Below, in pieces: positions 17,922 to 26,680 of a stretch of DNA of 49,438 nt (its first letter is position 1; the number at the start of each line of letters is the position of its first letter). Where the stretch lies: positions 1 through 49,438 of the forward strand of contig JBFHUL010000011.1 in assembly GCA_041590075.1 (NCBI GenBank), in the 5' to 3' direction. The position numbers and the translations under genes are program-made. The DNA is from PZPK01 sp041590075 (lineage in GTDB: Bacteria > Pseudomonadota > Gammaproteobacteria > Pseudomonadales > Oleiphilaceae). The notes under the pieces are model-generated. The model did not search any database and had not been told where the DNA came from. It saw only the letters and a program-made list of their open reading frames with translations.

Positions 17922-18899
17922 ATGCCCAACCTCGACCTTTCCATTCTGATCGTCGACGATGCCAAGTTCAGCAGCACGATCATCGCCAAAACCCTTGCAC
18001 GCTCCGGATACCGGGATCTGCGCATCGCAAATGATGCCAAGACGGCCCTGCACATGATGGAACAACGCAAAGCCGGCCTGCTGATCGCCGACTGGCTGAT
18101 GCCGGAAATGGACGGACTCGAATTATCACAGCGTGTGCGCCAACTCGACGAACAGAGCAATCACTTCACCTATATTATTGTGTTGACGGCCAAGGAAAGC
18201 GCAGAGGCCTTAACCGAAGCCTTCGATAAAGGCGTCGATGACTTCATCTTCAAGTCCGACATGGCCAAGCAATTATTGCCCCGTGTGTATGCCGCCGATC
18301 GCCTTACCGATCGCCACAATGCCATGCTCATTGCCAATCAACTTCTACTCGAGAATAACCGCCATCTCGAAAACCGCAACATTCTCGACATCGAAACCGG
18401 TGTGGGTAACGAACGCTATGCCCAGGACTCCCTCAGCAAATTACTGAAACACACCGAGGCACGCGGCGGCGCGACCAGTTACATGCTGCTCAGCATTAAA
18501 AACTGGTCCGATATCGAGCATGACCATAACCACCTGATTTGTGAAGAGCTGGCAGTGGGCATTACCCGCCGCCTGCGCACCCTGATCCGCCCGCTTGATG
18601 CGGTATGCCGCATCTCACCGCAACAATATGCGATTGTGGCGCACTTTGGCCATATCGATCACTGTGTTCAGTCATCTTATAAACGCATTTACGATGGCAT
18701 TAACAAAAAATCCTTCCGCACCTCAGCCGGCTACATCTCTGTTGCCGCCGACGCCGCGGTGTGCACCATCGACGACAGCGCTCCCTCGCCGGAAGTCATG
18801 GATGTCGAACAAACCTGTCAGGAATTACTGATGCAGGCGATCGAAACCAACACGCTTCCCATCAGCCGCTGGCAGGGCGAACACTCACCGTCTCACTAA
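17922..18899 (+). CDS. Response regulator with degenerate GGDEF-like output domain
   Basis: A 325-residue protein. Residues 5-125 are a receiver domain: acidic DD near residue 13, phospho-acceptor Asp57 in LLIADWLMPEMDG, Thr in IIVLTAKES and Lys in FIFKSD. A linker helix follows, then about 160-320 resembles GGDEF in pattern (ILDIETGVGNERYAQDSLS in place of DxLTGLxNRR; YMLLSIKNW in place of the metal strand). The signature itself reads RISPQQY at 230-236 instead of R-x-GGDEF, so cyclase activity is not expected. It may be a nucleotide sensor or a protein-interaction output. A strong terminator follows. Confidence 0.87.
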   Translation: MPNLDLSILIVDDAKFSSTIIAKTLARSGYRDLRIANDAKTALHMMEQRKAGLLIADWLMPEMDGLELSQRVRQLDEQSNHFTYIIVLTAKESAEALTEAFDKGVDDFIFKSDMAKQLLPRVYAADRLTDRHNAMLIANQLLLENNRHLENRNILDIETGVGNERYAQDSLSKLLKHTEARGGATSYMLLSIKNWSDIEHDHNHLICEELAVGITRRLRTLIRPLDAVCRISPQQYAIVAHFGHIDHCVQSSYKRIYDGINKKSFRTSAGYISVAADAAVCTIDDSAPSPEVMDVEQTCQELLMQAIETNTLPISRWQGEHSPSH

Positions 18900-18932
18900 G
18901 CACATCGTACTGCGTAAAAAATACGCGTCATG

Positions 18933-18955
18933 GCGGCCTCTAGGGCCGCTTTTTT
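18933..18955 (+). terminator. Terminator after the response-regulator gene
   Basis: GCGGCC (18933-18938), 5-nt loop TCTAG, GGCCGC (18944-18949), then six T. It is 33 nt after the stop codon. Confidence 0.9.
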
Positions 18956-19080
18956 GTTTATTTTTCAACCAGTTGGTTACATGTCGTAGCAAAAGCTACA
19001 CTCGGCAATACGCGCGCTACAGACACAAACAGCTCTTAACCTTTTTGTCGTATTGTTTCCGGCCATGGCGGCATACACTG

Positions 19081-19146
19081 ATTCTCGTGGATTTGAGTAG
19101 TATCCCCCGTTAGCGGAGGGGACAAGATGTACCTCCGCTGTTTTTT
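19081..19146 (+). ncRNA. Candidate small RNA ending in a terminator hairpin
   Basis: The 348-nt gap between the response regulator and the FGGY kinase (18900-19247) has no credible coding frame but holds two further plus-strand terminators after that of the upstream gene. The first is AGCGGAGG (19112-19119), a 12-nt loop containing GGACAAGAT, CCTCCGCT (19132-19139) and TTTTTT after one G. An upstream TACACT (19074-19079) could be a -10 but its -35 is weak, so the 5' end is a guess. No known RNA family was recognised. It could also be an untranslated remnant. Confidence 0.35.
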
Positions 19147-19205
19147 CGGGCCTCACTTGAGAGGCGCACAGATCCAACCAGTTTCATTGCAGATCTTCTT
19201 GTTGT

Positions 19206-19243
19206 AACGGACTCCGGTGTCATACCCGAGTCCGTTTTTTTTT
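19206..19243 (+). terminator. Strong orphan terminator on the plus strand
   Basis: AACGGACTC (19206-19214), a C/C mismatch, GGT, loop GTCAT, ACC, GAGTCCG (19228-19234), then nine T. The T-run is on the plus strand, so it does not serve the kinase gene ending at 19248 on the minus strand. It implies a plus-strand transcript from within the 18956-19205 gap. Confidence 0.85.
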
Positions 19244-19247
19244 GCCT

Positions 19248-20810
19248 CTATTGCGGGTAACCCGTGATCTCCCGAATACTGCGATACAGCGGCCGCAACT
19301 GCGTATACATGCGCAGATACACTTCGCGGTATAAGCGTTCATATAGTGCCACGCGTTCCGCATTGGGCTGAAACACCTTGCCTACCCGGGTCATCTCGGC
19401 CAAGGCGGTATCAAAATCTTCGAAATACCCTAATCCCACCGCCGCATCGATCGCCGCCCCCAAACCCGAGGTTTCGTAGGTATGTGGTCGTTCGGCAGGG
19501 ATTCCAAAAATGTCCGCCGTGAGCTGCATGGCAGCGTCGCTTTGCGATCCGCCTCCCGCCACGCGGAGAGTGTTCACCCGCACACCATTGCGTTTTTCCA
19601 AACGTTCCATGCCTTCTTTCAAGCCATAGGCCAGCCCTTCCAGTATCGCTCGGTACACATGCGCCCGGGTATGCACGTCACCAAAGCCGATAATACTGCC
19701 CTTGGCTTCGGGCCCCGGATCCCTGACGCCCGGCGACCAATAAGGTTGCAGCATCAAGCCCATCGACCCCGCCGGCACAGCATTTACCAGCTCATCAAAC
19801 AGCTGCTCCGGCTCAATCCCCCGTTCCTCGGCCAAGTGCTGTTCACGCAAACCGAACTCTTTTTTGAACCAGCTCACCATCCAGAAACCACGGTAAATCA
19901 TGATCTCGGAGTTATACCAGCCGGGAATGGCTGAGGGATAAGCCGGCAAATATTTGATCGGCTCCACGTGCTTACGGTTGGCCGTATTAATGGTTGCCGT
20001 CGTACCATAACTCATACAGGCAATCTCGGGCCGATTCCCCCCTGAGCCCAGTATTTCGCAGGATTTGTCGGAGGCCGCCGCGATCACCGGCAAGCCCTCT
20101 GGCAAGCCCATATGTGTAGCCGCCGAGGCCTGCAAAGCGCCCAGCGATTCTCCCGGCTGCACCAACTCCGGTAACTTATCGCGATCCAACTCCGGGCACA
20201 CCAGATACCGCCAGTCGGAGACCTTCGCCCATGCCAGTTTCTTGTAATCAAAAGGAATGTATCCCACCTGACACGCCACGGAGTCACGAAACTCGCCCGT
20301 CATCCGGTGGGTGAGAAAGCCCGACAGCAAGAGATATTTGTGAGTGTTCTGCCAGACGTCCGGCTGGTTCTGCGCGATCCATAGCGCCTGCGACTTTTCG
20401 CGAAAACGCTGGACGACATCTTCAACCCCAGCGAGTTTGAAGATCCACTTCCACATACCCGGCACCGGGTCAGTTACTTCAGCATGGCGCTGGTCTAACC
20501 ACACAATCGCCGGCCGCAAAGGGCGCCCGGATGCATCCACATTGATTACCGTACCGCGCTGCGTGGTGAGCGTAACGGCAACGATTTGCGCCGGGTCCAC
20601 CGTACTGCCTTCCCATAACTGCTGGCAGGCTTCACCCAAACACTGCCAATAATACTCAGGATCCTGCTCGGCCCAACCGGGCTGAGGGCTCACATACGGC
20701 TCCAGCTCCACCTTGCCCTTGGCAACCAGCTCACCGCGCAAATCAAACACTAAGGCGCGCACGCTCTGAGTGCCGTTATCAATCGCCAGAATCAGTGCAT
20801 TCCGGTTCAC
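19248..20810 (-). CDS. FGGY-family carbohydrate kinase
   Basis: A 520-residue kinase with two actin-like ATPase lobes: N-lobe phosphate loop ALILAIDNGTQSVRALVFD (in part), catalytic-region WLDQRH, and C-lobe TLRVAGGGSQSDAAMQ with ETSGLGAAIDAAV. The family includes glycerol kinase and xylulokinase. With glpD directly upstream a glycerol-like substrate is plausible, but the sequence is not a close classical GlpK, so no symbol is given. It starts with GTG at 20810, overlapping the glpD stop by 4 nt (GTGA), a sign of translational coupling. It is the last gene of a three-gene operon. Confidence 0.9.
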   Translation of the reverse strand: MNRNALILAIDNGTQSVRALVFDLRGELVAKGKVELEPYVSPQPGWAEQDPEYYWQCLGEACQQLWEGSTVDPAQIVAVTLTTQRGTVINVDASGRPLRPAIVWLDQRHAEVTDPVPGMWKWIFKLAGVEDVVQRFREKSQALWIAQNQPDVWQNTHKYLLLSGFLTHRMTGEFRDSVACQVGYIPFDYKKLAWAKVSDWRYLVCPELDRDKLPELVQPGESLGALQASAATHMGLPEGLPVIAAASDKSCEILGSGGNRPEIACMSYGTTATINTANRKHVEPIKYLPAYPSAIPGWYNSEIMIYRGFWMVSWFKKEFGLREQHLAEERGIEPEQLFDELVNAVPAGSMGLMLQPYWSPGVRDPGPEAKGSIIGFGDVHTRAHVYRAILEGLAYGLKEGMERLEKRNGVRVNTLRVAGGGSQSDAAMQLTADIFGIPAERPHTYETSGLGAAIDAAVGLGYFEDFDTALAEMTRVGKVFQPNAERVALYERLYREVYLRMYTQLRPLYRSIREITGYPQ

Positions 20811-22459
20811 GGCGCAGCTCCGCTGATATCGTCAGGCAAGCCATAATACTCTGCGACGATATCCAGGTAGCGTTGCCACTCCGCCTGCCATTGCGCATCA
20901 TTCCAACCCAACAGAGACTGACAACGCTGCTTCAGCGTTGCGGCCAGCGACTGCCCCCCCTTGGGCAGCAAAAGACCAATGCGGGTGCGGCGCAACAGCA
21001 AATCATCGAGGTGCTGAATGCTTTCATAGCGACACGCCCACTCCAACTCCCACCACAAGGTATCGGTTCCCGCCACCCGCTCCAGACTGTTTGGCGCGGC
21101 CGCTCTCAGACTCTGAATCGCCGCCTCACCATAACGCCCAGCCAGGCGCCGGCGCTGAGGGTGAGTGAGTGTCGCCTGCGGCCAGTCCTGCACAGGCGAA
21201 AAAGCACGCTCGGATAACTCGGCCCGCGTATCGGGGCGATGCAAGCCGGCTTGCTCAAGCACTTCTTCGGCAATGAGTCGATAGGTGGTGAGCTTGCCAC
21301 CAGCAATGCTGATTAACCCTTTATCTTCCCAAATCACATGCTCGCGCTTTTCATCCGAGGGCTTATGCGCCTGCTTGATATCCTGCTGCGCACCAGATTT
21401 GCTGACGACCGGCCGTACCCCCGACCAGGTCGACCATATGTCGGCCGGCTGTATATCAGCCTCAGGAAATTGGGTATTCACAGCCTCCAGCAAATACGCC
21501 AGCTCACGGGAAGTAATGTGCGCCTCCCGCTGCATGTTCGCGCGATGATCGAGATCGGTTGTACCGATCACGGTTACCCCTTCCCAGGGAAATACGAACA
21601 CCGGACGCTTGTCGGAGGGGTGAAAAAAACTAAAAGAAAAGGCCACAGGCAGACGCCAGAATGGCACCACCAAATGACTGCCTCGCAATGGACGAATCAC
21701 CACATCGCGCCCCAACTGAGCACGCAAGACATCCGTCCATGCTCCCGTTGCATTGATCACTCTGGATGCTTTGACGGTATATGTCGCCTCCGTAAGGGTG
21801 TCTTGCAGCACCACTCCCGAAACGCGCCCCGCTTCCTGCTCCAGTTGCCGCGCAGCGACATAATTCAGCGCCAGGCCGCCGTCCCGATTGCCCGCCTGCA
21901 GCACGCGCATCACCAAGCGCGCATCATCGGTGACGGCGTCGTAAAAACCCGACGCGGCGATCAACCCCTCCTGGCGCATCCCCGGCGCCCAAAACTCCGC
22001 CAAGGCATTTGCCAACCGACGACGATAACGCTTACCCGCCATCCAGTCATACACCGCCAGCAATTTGCCGAATATCCACGGCCCGGGAAACATGCCCCGA
22101 TAATGCCCCATCAAAAACGGCAAAGGGTCCACCAGGCCCGGCAACTCGCCCATGAGTTTTTGCCGCTCACGCACCGAATCGCGCGCCAGTCCGAACTGGC
22201 CCGTACCAAGATAACGCAAGCCGCCATGCACCATTTTGGAAGAACGCGACGAGGTGCCCCACGCGAAATCCTGCTGCTCGACCAACAACACTTTCCAGCC
22301 AAAACGTGCCGCTTCGCGATAGATGCCCGCGCCAGTGATGCCGCCACCAATCACCACGAGATCCCAGTGGGAGTCATCACGCAAAGGCGTAAGCGCTTCT
22401 GCTCGCTGTCCCGCATGCCAGACGCGTGCGAAGCGAGTCCTGGAAGAAAGTCCTGTCAT
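20807..22459 (-). CDS. glpD: FAD-dependent glycerol-3-phosphate dehydrogenase (GlpD family)
   Basis: A 550-residue flavoprotein oxidising sn-glycerol 3-phosphate to dihydroxyacetone phosphate, passing electrons to the quinone pool. The FAD dinucleotide fold is WDLVVIGGGITGAGIYREAA (20 residues), followed by SSRSSKMVHGGLRYLGTGQFGL (read in part), typical of GlpD, and TGAWTDVL further on. Length matches the family. It lies between the alkyl-DHAP-synthase-like gene (9 nt gap) and the FGGY kinase (4-nt overlap). The operon context suggests dihydroxyacetone-phosphate or ether-glycerol metabolism rather than simple glycerol use. Confidence 0.93.
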   Translation of the reverse strand: MTGLSSRTRFARVWHAGQRAEALTPLRDDSHWDLVVIGGGITGAGIYREAARFGWKVLLVEQQDFAWGTSSRSSKMVHGGLRYLGTGQFGLARDSVRERQKLMGELPGLVDPLPFLMGHYRGMFPGPWIFGKLLAVYDWMAGKRYRRRLANALAEFWAPGMRQEGLIAASGFYDAVTDDARLVMRVLQAGNRDGGLALNYVAARQLEQEAGRVSGVVLQDTLTEATYTVKASRVINATGAWTDVLRAQLGRDVVIRPLRGSHLVVPFWRLPVAFSFSFFHPSDKRPVFVFPWEGVTVIGTTDLDHRANMQREAHITSRELAYLLEAVNTQFPEADIQPADIWSTWSGVRPVVSKSGAQQDIKQAHKPSDEKREHVIWEDKGLISIAGGKLTTYRLIAEEVLEQAGLHRPDTRAELSERAFSPVQDWPQATLTHPQRRRLAGRYGEAAIQSLRAAAPNSLERVAGTDTLWWELEWACRYESIQHLDDLLLRRTRIGLLLPKGGQSLAATLKQRCQSLLGWNDAQWQAEWQRYLDIVAEYYGLPDDISGAAP

Positions 22460-22468
22460 CCCAACACC

Positions 22469-24076
22469 CTACTTCGCCAATTCATCAAGGAGTAAAGTGC
22501 CTGGGTTCAGCAAGCCTTTCTCATCCACGGAATGACACAGCTCGCGAATCATTTTCATGGCCAACTCGCCCTTCTCTGTCGCCAGATAAGGCGCATGATC
22601 CTTACCCACCCCGTGTTGATGACTGATCGTTCCACCGTTACGCACAATCAGTTCAGACGTACTAACCTTTAGGCGCCGCCAACGATCAAGCGTTTGCGCG
22701 TAACTGTCGGCAACCCGAAACACATAAGTGGTATAAATACTCGAGCCCTGCGCATAAAAATGCGACAAATGCGTGAATACGTGCACCTGCTCGTTTTCAT
22801 CGCTCAAGGCGCCCCGAAGGTTGTTCTCGATGGCAAGCAAGAGACTATCCACATTACACCAGTCGGTCGCCGTTTCTAGCGTATCCACCGCATAGCCAAG
22901 TTGCCATAAAGCCTCGCGCAGATACGGCATCATGAAGCGTTTTTCCGCCCACTTTTTGCCAAGATAACGCCCGGTATTCACACCGCCATAGGGGCGCGTA
23001 ATACTGCGCATTAAACGGTAGGCGGAGCGGCATTGCTCAGCATGCCCGGTCACGCCCAGTGTCATCATGCATTTCCCCTGCCCGGCGCCGCGCCATTTCA
23101 GGAAACGCTCCAGCCAAGCAATTTGCCCAGGGTGACCCGCCAGCGCCAATTGGGTTTCGGTTTCAACCGGATTACTCAAGCGCAGCATCGACAATTGCAC
23201 CTTCGATTGCACCAATGCGCGGGCAGCGTGACGGGCCTTGTTCCAGTCCGGAAAGAACAACACATAAAAGTCTTCCTGTTCCGGTAGCGGCGTCACACGC
23301 ACTTTCACCTCAGAAATAACGCCCAAACGCCCCTCAGAACCCAACACCATCTCCCGCACATCCGGGCCCGCAGACGAAGCAGGCAGGGTAGGAATATGCA
23401 AAGGGCCCAGCGGCGTCTCAACGGTACCACCAGCAAACAGTTGCTCAATGCGGCCATAACGTAAGGATTGCTGTCCGCTCGACCGGCTCGCGACCCACCC
23501 CCCGATGGTCGACAATTCAAAGCTTTGGGGAAAGTGGCCGAGCGTATAGCCGCGTGCCCGCAACTGCGACTCCACCAGTGGGCCGGGAGTACCCGCACCA
23601 AAGGTTGCCAGCTGACTATCCTCATCAAGCTCCAGCAGGCGCGTCATGCGTGTCATCGCCATGGTCAAAATGGGTTTATCGCTTTCAGCGGGATTGATGT
23701 GCCCTGCAACGCTGGTGCCGCCGCCATAGGGAATCACCACAATGTCCCGCGCCACACAAAAGGCCAGCAACTCGGCCACCTGCTCCCGGGTTTCGGGCCG
23801 AGCAACGCCGTCGGGAAACACACCAAAATCGCCACTGCGCATTGCCAGCCAGTCGGGCAGGCTTTGACCTCGGGCATGCCGCAGGCGAAGCTCTGCGTCG
23901 GTCTCGATCAACGGGTGCTCAGGCATTCGACTGGTCGGCACCTGCTCTAACACATCAGCCAAGACCGCATCCGGCAAGGGCGCCGACTCACCCACACGCT
24001 CCGCAAGAAAACCCGCACCGGAGTCTGGCAACTCCATACCATTGGCTTCATCGCCCCATCCGTTCCAGCGTCTCAT
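22469..24076 (-). CDS. FAD-binding oxidoreductase, alkyldihydroxyacetonephosphate-synthase-like
   Basis: A 535-residue protein of the VAO/PCMH flavoprotein family. The FAD pyrophosphate loop is VVIPYGGGTSVAGHINP, then GFELS-like QSFELSTIGGWVASRSSGQQS and, near the C-terminus, GGTISHQHGVGKDHAPYL, matching the HHGVG motif of eukaryotic alkyl-DHAP synthase. That enzyme swaps the acyl chain of acyl-DHAP for a fatty alcohol, forming an ether bond. Bacterial relatives are often of unknown substrate. The start at 24076 (MRRWNGWG) matches the family; a frame extends to 24142. It is the first gene of the operon with glpD and the kinase, divergent from an AraC regulator. Confidence 0.85.
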   Translation of the reverse strand: MRRWNGWGDEANGMELPDSGAGFLAERVGESAPLPDAVLADVLEQVPTSRMPEHPLIETDAELRLRHARGQSLPDWLAMRSGDFGVFPDGVARPETREQVAELLAFCVARDIVVIPYGGGTSVAGHINPAESDKPILTMAMTRMTRLLELDEDSQLATFGAGTPGPLVESQLRARGYTLGHFPQSFELSTIGGWVASRSSGQQSLRYGRIEQLFAGGTVETPLGPLHIPTLPASSAGPDVREMVLGSEGRLGVISEVKVRVTPLPEQEDFYVLFFPDWNKARHAARALVQSKVQLSMLRLSNPVETETQLALAGHPGQIAWLERFLKWRGAGQGKCMMTLGVTGHAEQCRSAYRLMRSITRPYGGVNTGRYLGKKWAEKRFMMPYLREALWQLGYAVDTLETATDWCNVDSLLLAIENNLRGALSDENEQVHVFTHLSHFYAQGSSIYTTYVFRVADSYAQTLDRWRRLKVSTSELIVRNGGTISHQHGVGKDHAPYLATEKGELAMKMIRELCHSVDEKGLLNPGTLLLDELAK

Positions 24077-24207
24077 CGCTTCACCTTCCCACTGTTCGTT
24101 CGCGTACTGGCAACCTACAACAGCCGCCTTTGATGGTGACAATCATATACAATCCCGGCTACCCTGCACTGACTATTTCGGACAAGCTGAACCACAGGAT
24201 CATCGCA

Positions 24208-25245
24208 ATGAAACATCTCGGCTTCGCCTCGTTTTCGGCAGTGCGGCAATATCTGCGCTATGCAGAACATCGGGGCCTAAACCTCGAAGCAGCGCTGGCG
24301 ACCGCGCAAATCGACACCGCGATTCTGAATGAACAGGAGGGGCGGCTGCCTGGAAAGCAATTCGAAAGCCTGATTCGCACATTGATTGAACGCGCCAATG
24401 ACCCCTTGCTGGGGCTGCATAGCAGTGAATTTGTGCAACCCGATTCCTACAGTCTGCTCGGCCACATCACACTGCGCTGTCAGACCATCGGCGAGGCCAT
24501 CGAACACATTCCGCCGTTTGAAAAGCTTGTGGGCGACATGGGCGTCACCACGATCGGCCGCACCGGGCACATCATTTATCTCGACTGGCACTGCGCCTAC
24601 CCCGACCCGCTCGTGCGCCCACAGATGATCGACAATGTACTGGCTTCCTGGACGCGTTACGCGCGCTGGCTGGCGCAGGCGAACACGGCACCGGAATATA
24701 TCGAACTGGAACGTGAGGCGCCGACCCATGCAAACAGCCGTGAGGAATACGCTAGATTTTTTGGCTGCCCGGTACATTACTCACGCACACGCAACCGTAT
24801 TGCCCTGCATCGCCAGCTACTTGATTTACCCTTGCGCCAGGCCGATGCCAACATGCTCAGCCAATTTGAACAACAGGCTCGCAGAGAACTCTCGGCACTG
24901 GAAGAAAAGCCGCTTAACACCAGTATTCGCGTGGCGCAGGGTTTGCGTATTCAATTACGCATGGGTGTGACCGATAAGGCACTTATCGCCGCGCAACTGG
25001 GTATGACCCCGCGTACCCTGCAACGTCACCTTGCGAGCGAAGACAACAGTTATCGAAATATTCTGGACGAAGTGCGCGCCGAACGTGCGCAGGAATTATT
25101 GGCAAATACCCACTTGGGCATCACCGACATCGCCTTCAACCTGGGATTCAGTGATGCGCGTGCGTTTCACCGGCGCTTCAAACACTGGTACGACTGCACA
25201 CCCGGGCAATTTCGCGACCACTACTTAAGAGGCGGGAACGGATGA
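24208..25245 (+). CDS. AraC-family transcriptional regulator
   Basis: A 345-residue regulator. The N-terminal ligand-sensing domain (about 10-200) resembles the arabinose-binding-like domain of the OruR/ArgR-type AraC group, with LGLHSSEFVQPDSYSLLG. The C-terminal AraC helix-turn-helix pair (about 255-340) shows IAAQLGMTPRTLQRHLASE and ITDIAFNLGFSDARAFHRRF. The ATG at 24208 (MKHLGFASF) fits the family start; the frame is open upstream but lies over the divergent gene. It is divergent from the alkyl-DHAP-synthase-like operon, 131 nt apart, and is its likely regulator. Its 3' end overlaps the convergent GGDEF gene by 21 nt. Confidence 0.93.
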   Translation: MKHLGFASFSAVRQYLRYAEHRGLNLEAALATAQIDTAILNEQEGRLPGKQFESLIRTLIERANDPLLGLHSSEFVQPDSYSLLGHITLRCQTIGEAIEHIPPFEKLVGDMGVTTIGRTGHIIYLDWHCAYPDPLVRPQMIDNVLASWTRYARWLAQANTAPEYIELEREAPTHANSREEYARFFGCPVHYSRTRNRIALHRQLLDLPLRQADANMLSQFEQQARRELSALEEKPLNTSIRVAQGLRIQLRMGVTDKALIAAQLGMTPRTLQRHLASEDNSYRNILDEVRAERAQELLANTHLGITDIAFNLGFSDARAFHRRFKHWYDCTPGQFRDHYLRGGNG

Positions 25246-26343
25246 TGCCAGAGGGGCGTCGCGGCGACTGGAAGGCTTGAGCTTTTTCATTGCATACAAA
25301 CGCTCGTCGGCAGCCTTAAGCATCAGGCGCGTGTCGACCTTGGCCATGATTTCCGTCGACACCACGCCGTAAGACAGCTTCACCGGAATCACCACATCAT
25401 CATGTCGCAGCGGGTGCTCATGCAGATACTCGCGTATACGACCCGCAATCACTTCCGCCCCTTCCTGCCGCTGGTTCGGCAAGAGCACCACGAACTCGTC
25501 GCCCGCAAAACGAAAAGCCATATCACTCTTACGCGTTAATTCATTGAGATGATGCGCGACATGTTTGAGGTAGGAATCTCCCACATCATGGCCGTAGGTA
25601 TCGTTCACTAATTTGAAATCGTCGCAGTCGATAAACATCAAAGCCAGATGCTCACGCTGGCGGGCATGCCGGCTCAACTCCTGCTCCAAACTCTCCTCCA
25701 GCTCCCGCCGATTGCGAAGCAGCGTAAGCGGATCACGCGTCGCCAAAAAGCTGATGCGTTCTCGGGCCCACACGCCCGCCAGACTGATCGACGCCTTTAC
25801 CGCCAATTGCCTCAAAAAGAAGCTGTCTTTCTTGGGGGTATAGCGATCCTGTGCCTGCGCGCCAAACATCAACGCCCCCACAATACGCCCATCAACCACT
25901 AAAGGAAGCATGGCCACCGAGCCTAGCTCGCCTTTCAATGAGCGGGGAATCACCATGCGTAAACGTTGTAAATCGCGGTTCACCAGAATAGGCTCTTTCA
26001 CGCTCTGAGTGACCTGTAAAAAGTCCACCATCGAACATACCCGCAGCAAATCCTCAGGCAAATCGCTCTGCTGTAACGATTCAATCAGGTGTGCATTGGA
26101 AGGCGTATCGGTGAGTGATAACCACACATGGTCAACCACAAATTTTTCTTTAACGAGCTGAATTAAAGAACAGAAGAAATCACTACAGCGAGTGATATTC
26201 ATGATTGCAACTTCGATATCGAACAAGTTTTGGGCGATCGCCTCATTCTTGCGCGCATTTGCAATCAATTGGTCAACGGTCGCCACGCGCTGCTTACCTC
26301 GGATCCTGAATATGTCGAAGTTTAATTGTAGACCAAGCTGCAC
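25225..26343 (-). CDS. GAF/DUF484-like plus GGDEF diguanylate cyclase
   Basis: A 372-residue soluble protein. Residues 20-50 are helical, about 50-190 a GAF-like sensory domain (GELGSVAMLPLVVDGRIVGALMFG in part), and about 195-360 a GGDEF domain. The signature is RFAGDEF with AGDEF at 280-284, an accepted active variant, and DPLTLLRNRRELEESL at the domain start. An RxxD inhibitory site (RKSD) lies the usual five residues before it, so feedback control by c-di-GMP is expected. It overlaps the convergent AraC gene by 21 nt. Ligand of the GAF domain unknown. Confidence 0.93.
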   Translation of the reverse strand: MQLGLQLNFDIFRIRGKQRVATVDQLIANARKNEAIAQNLFDIEVAIMNITRCSDFFCSLIQLVKEKFVVDHVWLSLTDTPSNAHLIESLQQSDLPEDLLRVCSMVDFLQVTQSVKEPILVNRDLQRLRMVIPRSLKGELGSVAMLPLVVDGRIVGALMFGAQAQDRYTPKKDSFFLRQLAVKASISLAGVWARERISFLATRDPLTLLRNRRELEESLEQELSRHARQREHLALMFIDCDDFKLVNDTYGHDVGDSYLKHVAHHLNELTRKSDMAFRFAGDEFVVLLPNQRQEGAEVIAGRIREYLHEHPLRHDDVVIPVKLSYGVVSTEIMAKVDTRLMLKAADERLYAMKKLKPSSRRDAPLASSVPAS

Positions 26344-26467
26344 CGTAGTTTTGTTTTATCTGGTAACTCGACAGGCGAAAGTCACAAGCAAAACTGTTTA
26401 TTTTTCAACCACAAAGAACACATTAATCGGCTTAGAAAATAAAGCAGCAAGTTTCTTGGTTTTAGCC

Positions 26468-26496
26468 TTGACGGTCCCAAATCCGAACTGTAACAT
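26468..26496 (+). promoter_or_regulatory. Promoter of initiator tRNA gene
   Basis: TTGACG (26468-26473), 17-nt spacer, TAACAT (26491-26496), followed by the GC-rich ACGCGCC typical of growth-rate-controlled stable-RNA promoters. The 5' leader before the tRNA would be about 55 nt. Confidence 0.75.
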
Positions 26497-26559
26497 ACGC
26501 GCCACATTGATCGAGGGGCACTGCTCAAAAGCCACTAACTTCGACAATACGAGTTTTGA

Positions 26560-26636
<77 letters not shown>

Positions 26637-26644
26637 ACAAAAAG

Positions 26645-26680
26645 AAAGCGAAATCAATAATTTATTGGTTTCGCTTTTTT
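26645..26680 (+). terminator. Terminator of the initiator tRNA gene
   Basis: AAAGCGAAATCAATAA (26645-26660) pairs with TTATTGGTTTCGCTTT (26662-26677) with one G-T pair and a tiny loop, then further T residues. It begins 8 nt after the tRNA 3' end. Confidence 0.9.

Noticed and set aside
21338..22495. 385-codon open frame on the plus strand
   Set aside because: It lies wholly antisense to glpD, which has clear FAD and GlpD motifs; the frame's composition (His, Arg, Gln-rich) is that of a shadow.
23842..24207. N-terminal extension of the AraC regulator
   Set aside because: It is antisense to the alkyl-DHAP-synthase-like gene and unlike the family; the family start is at 24208.
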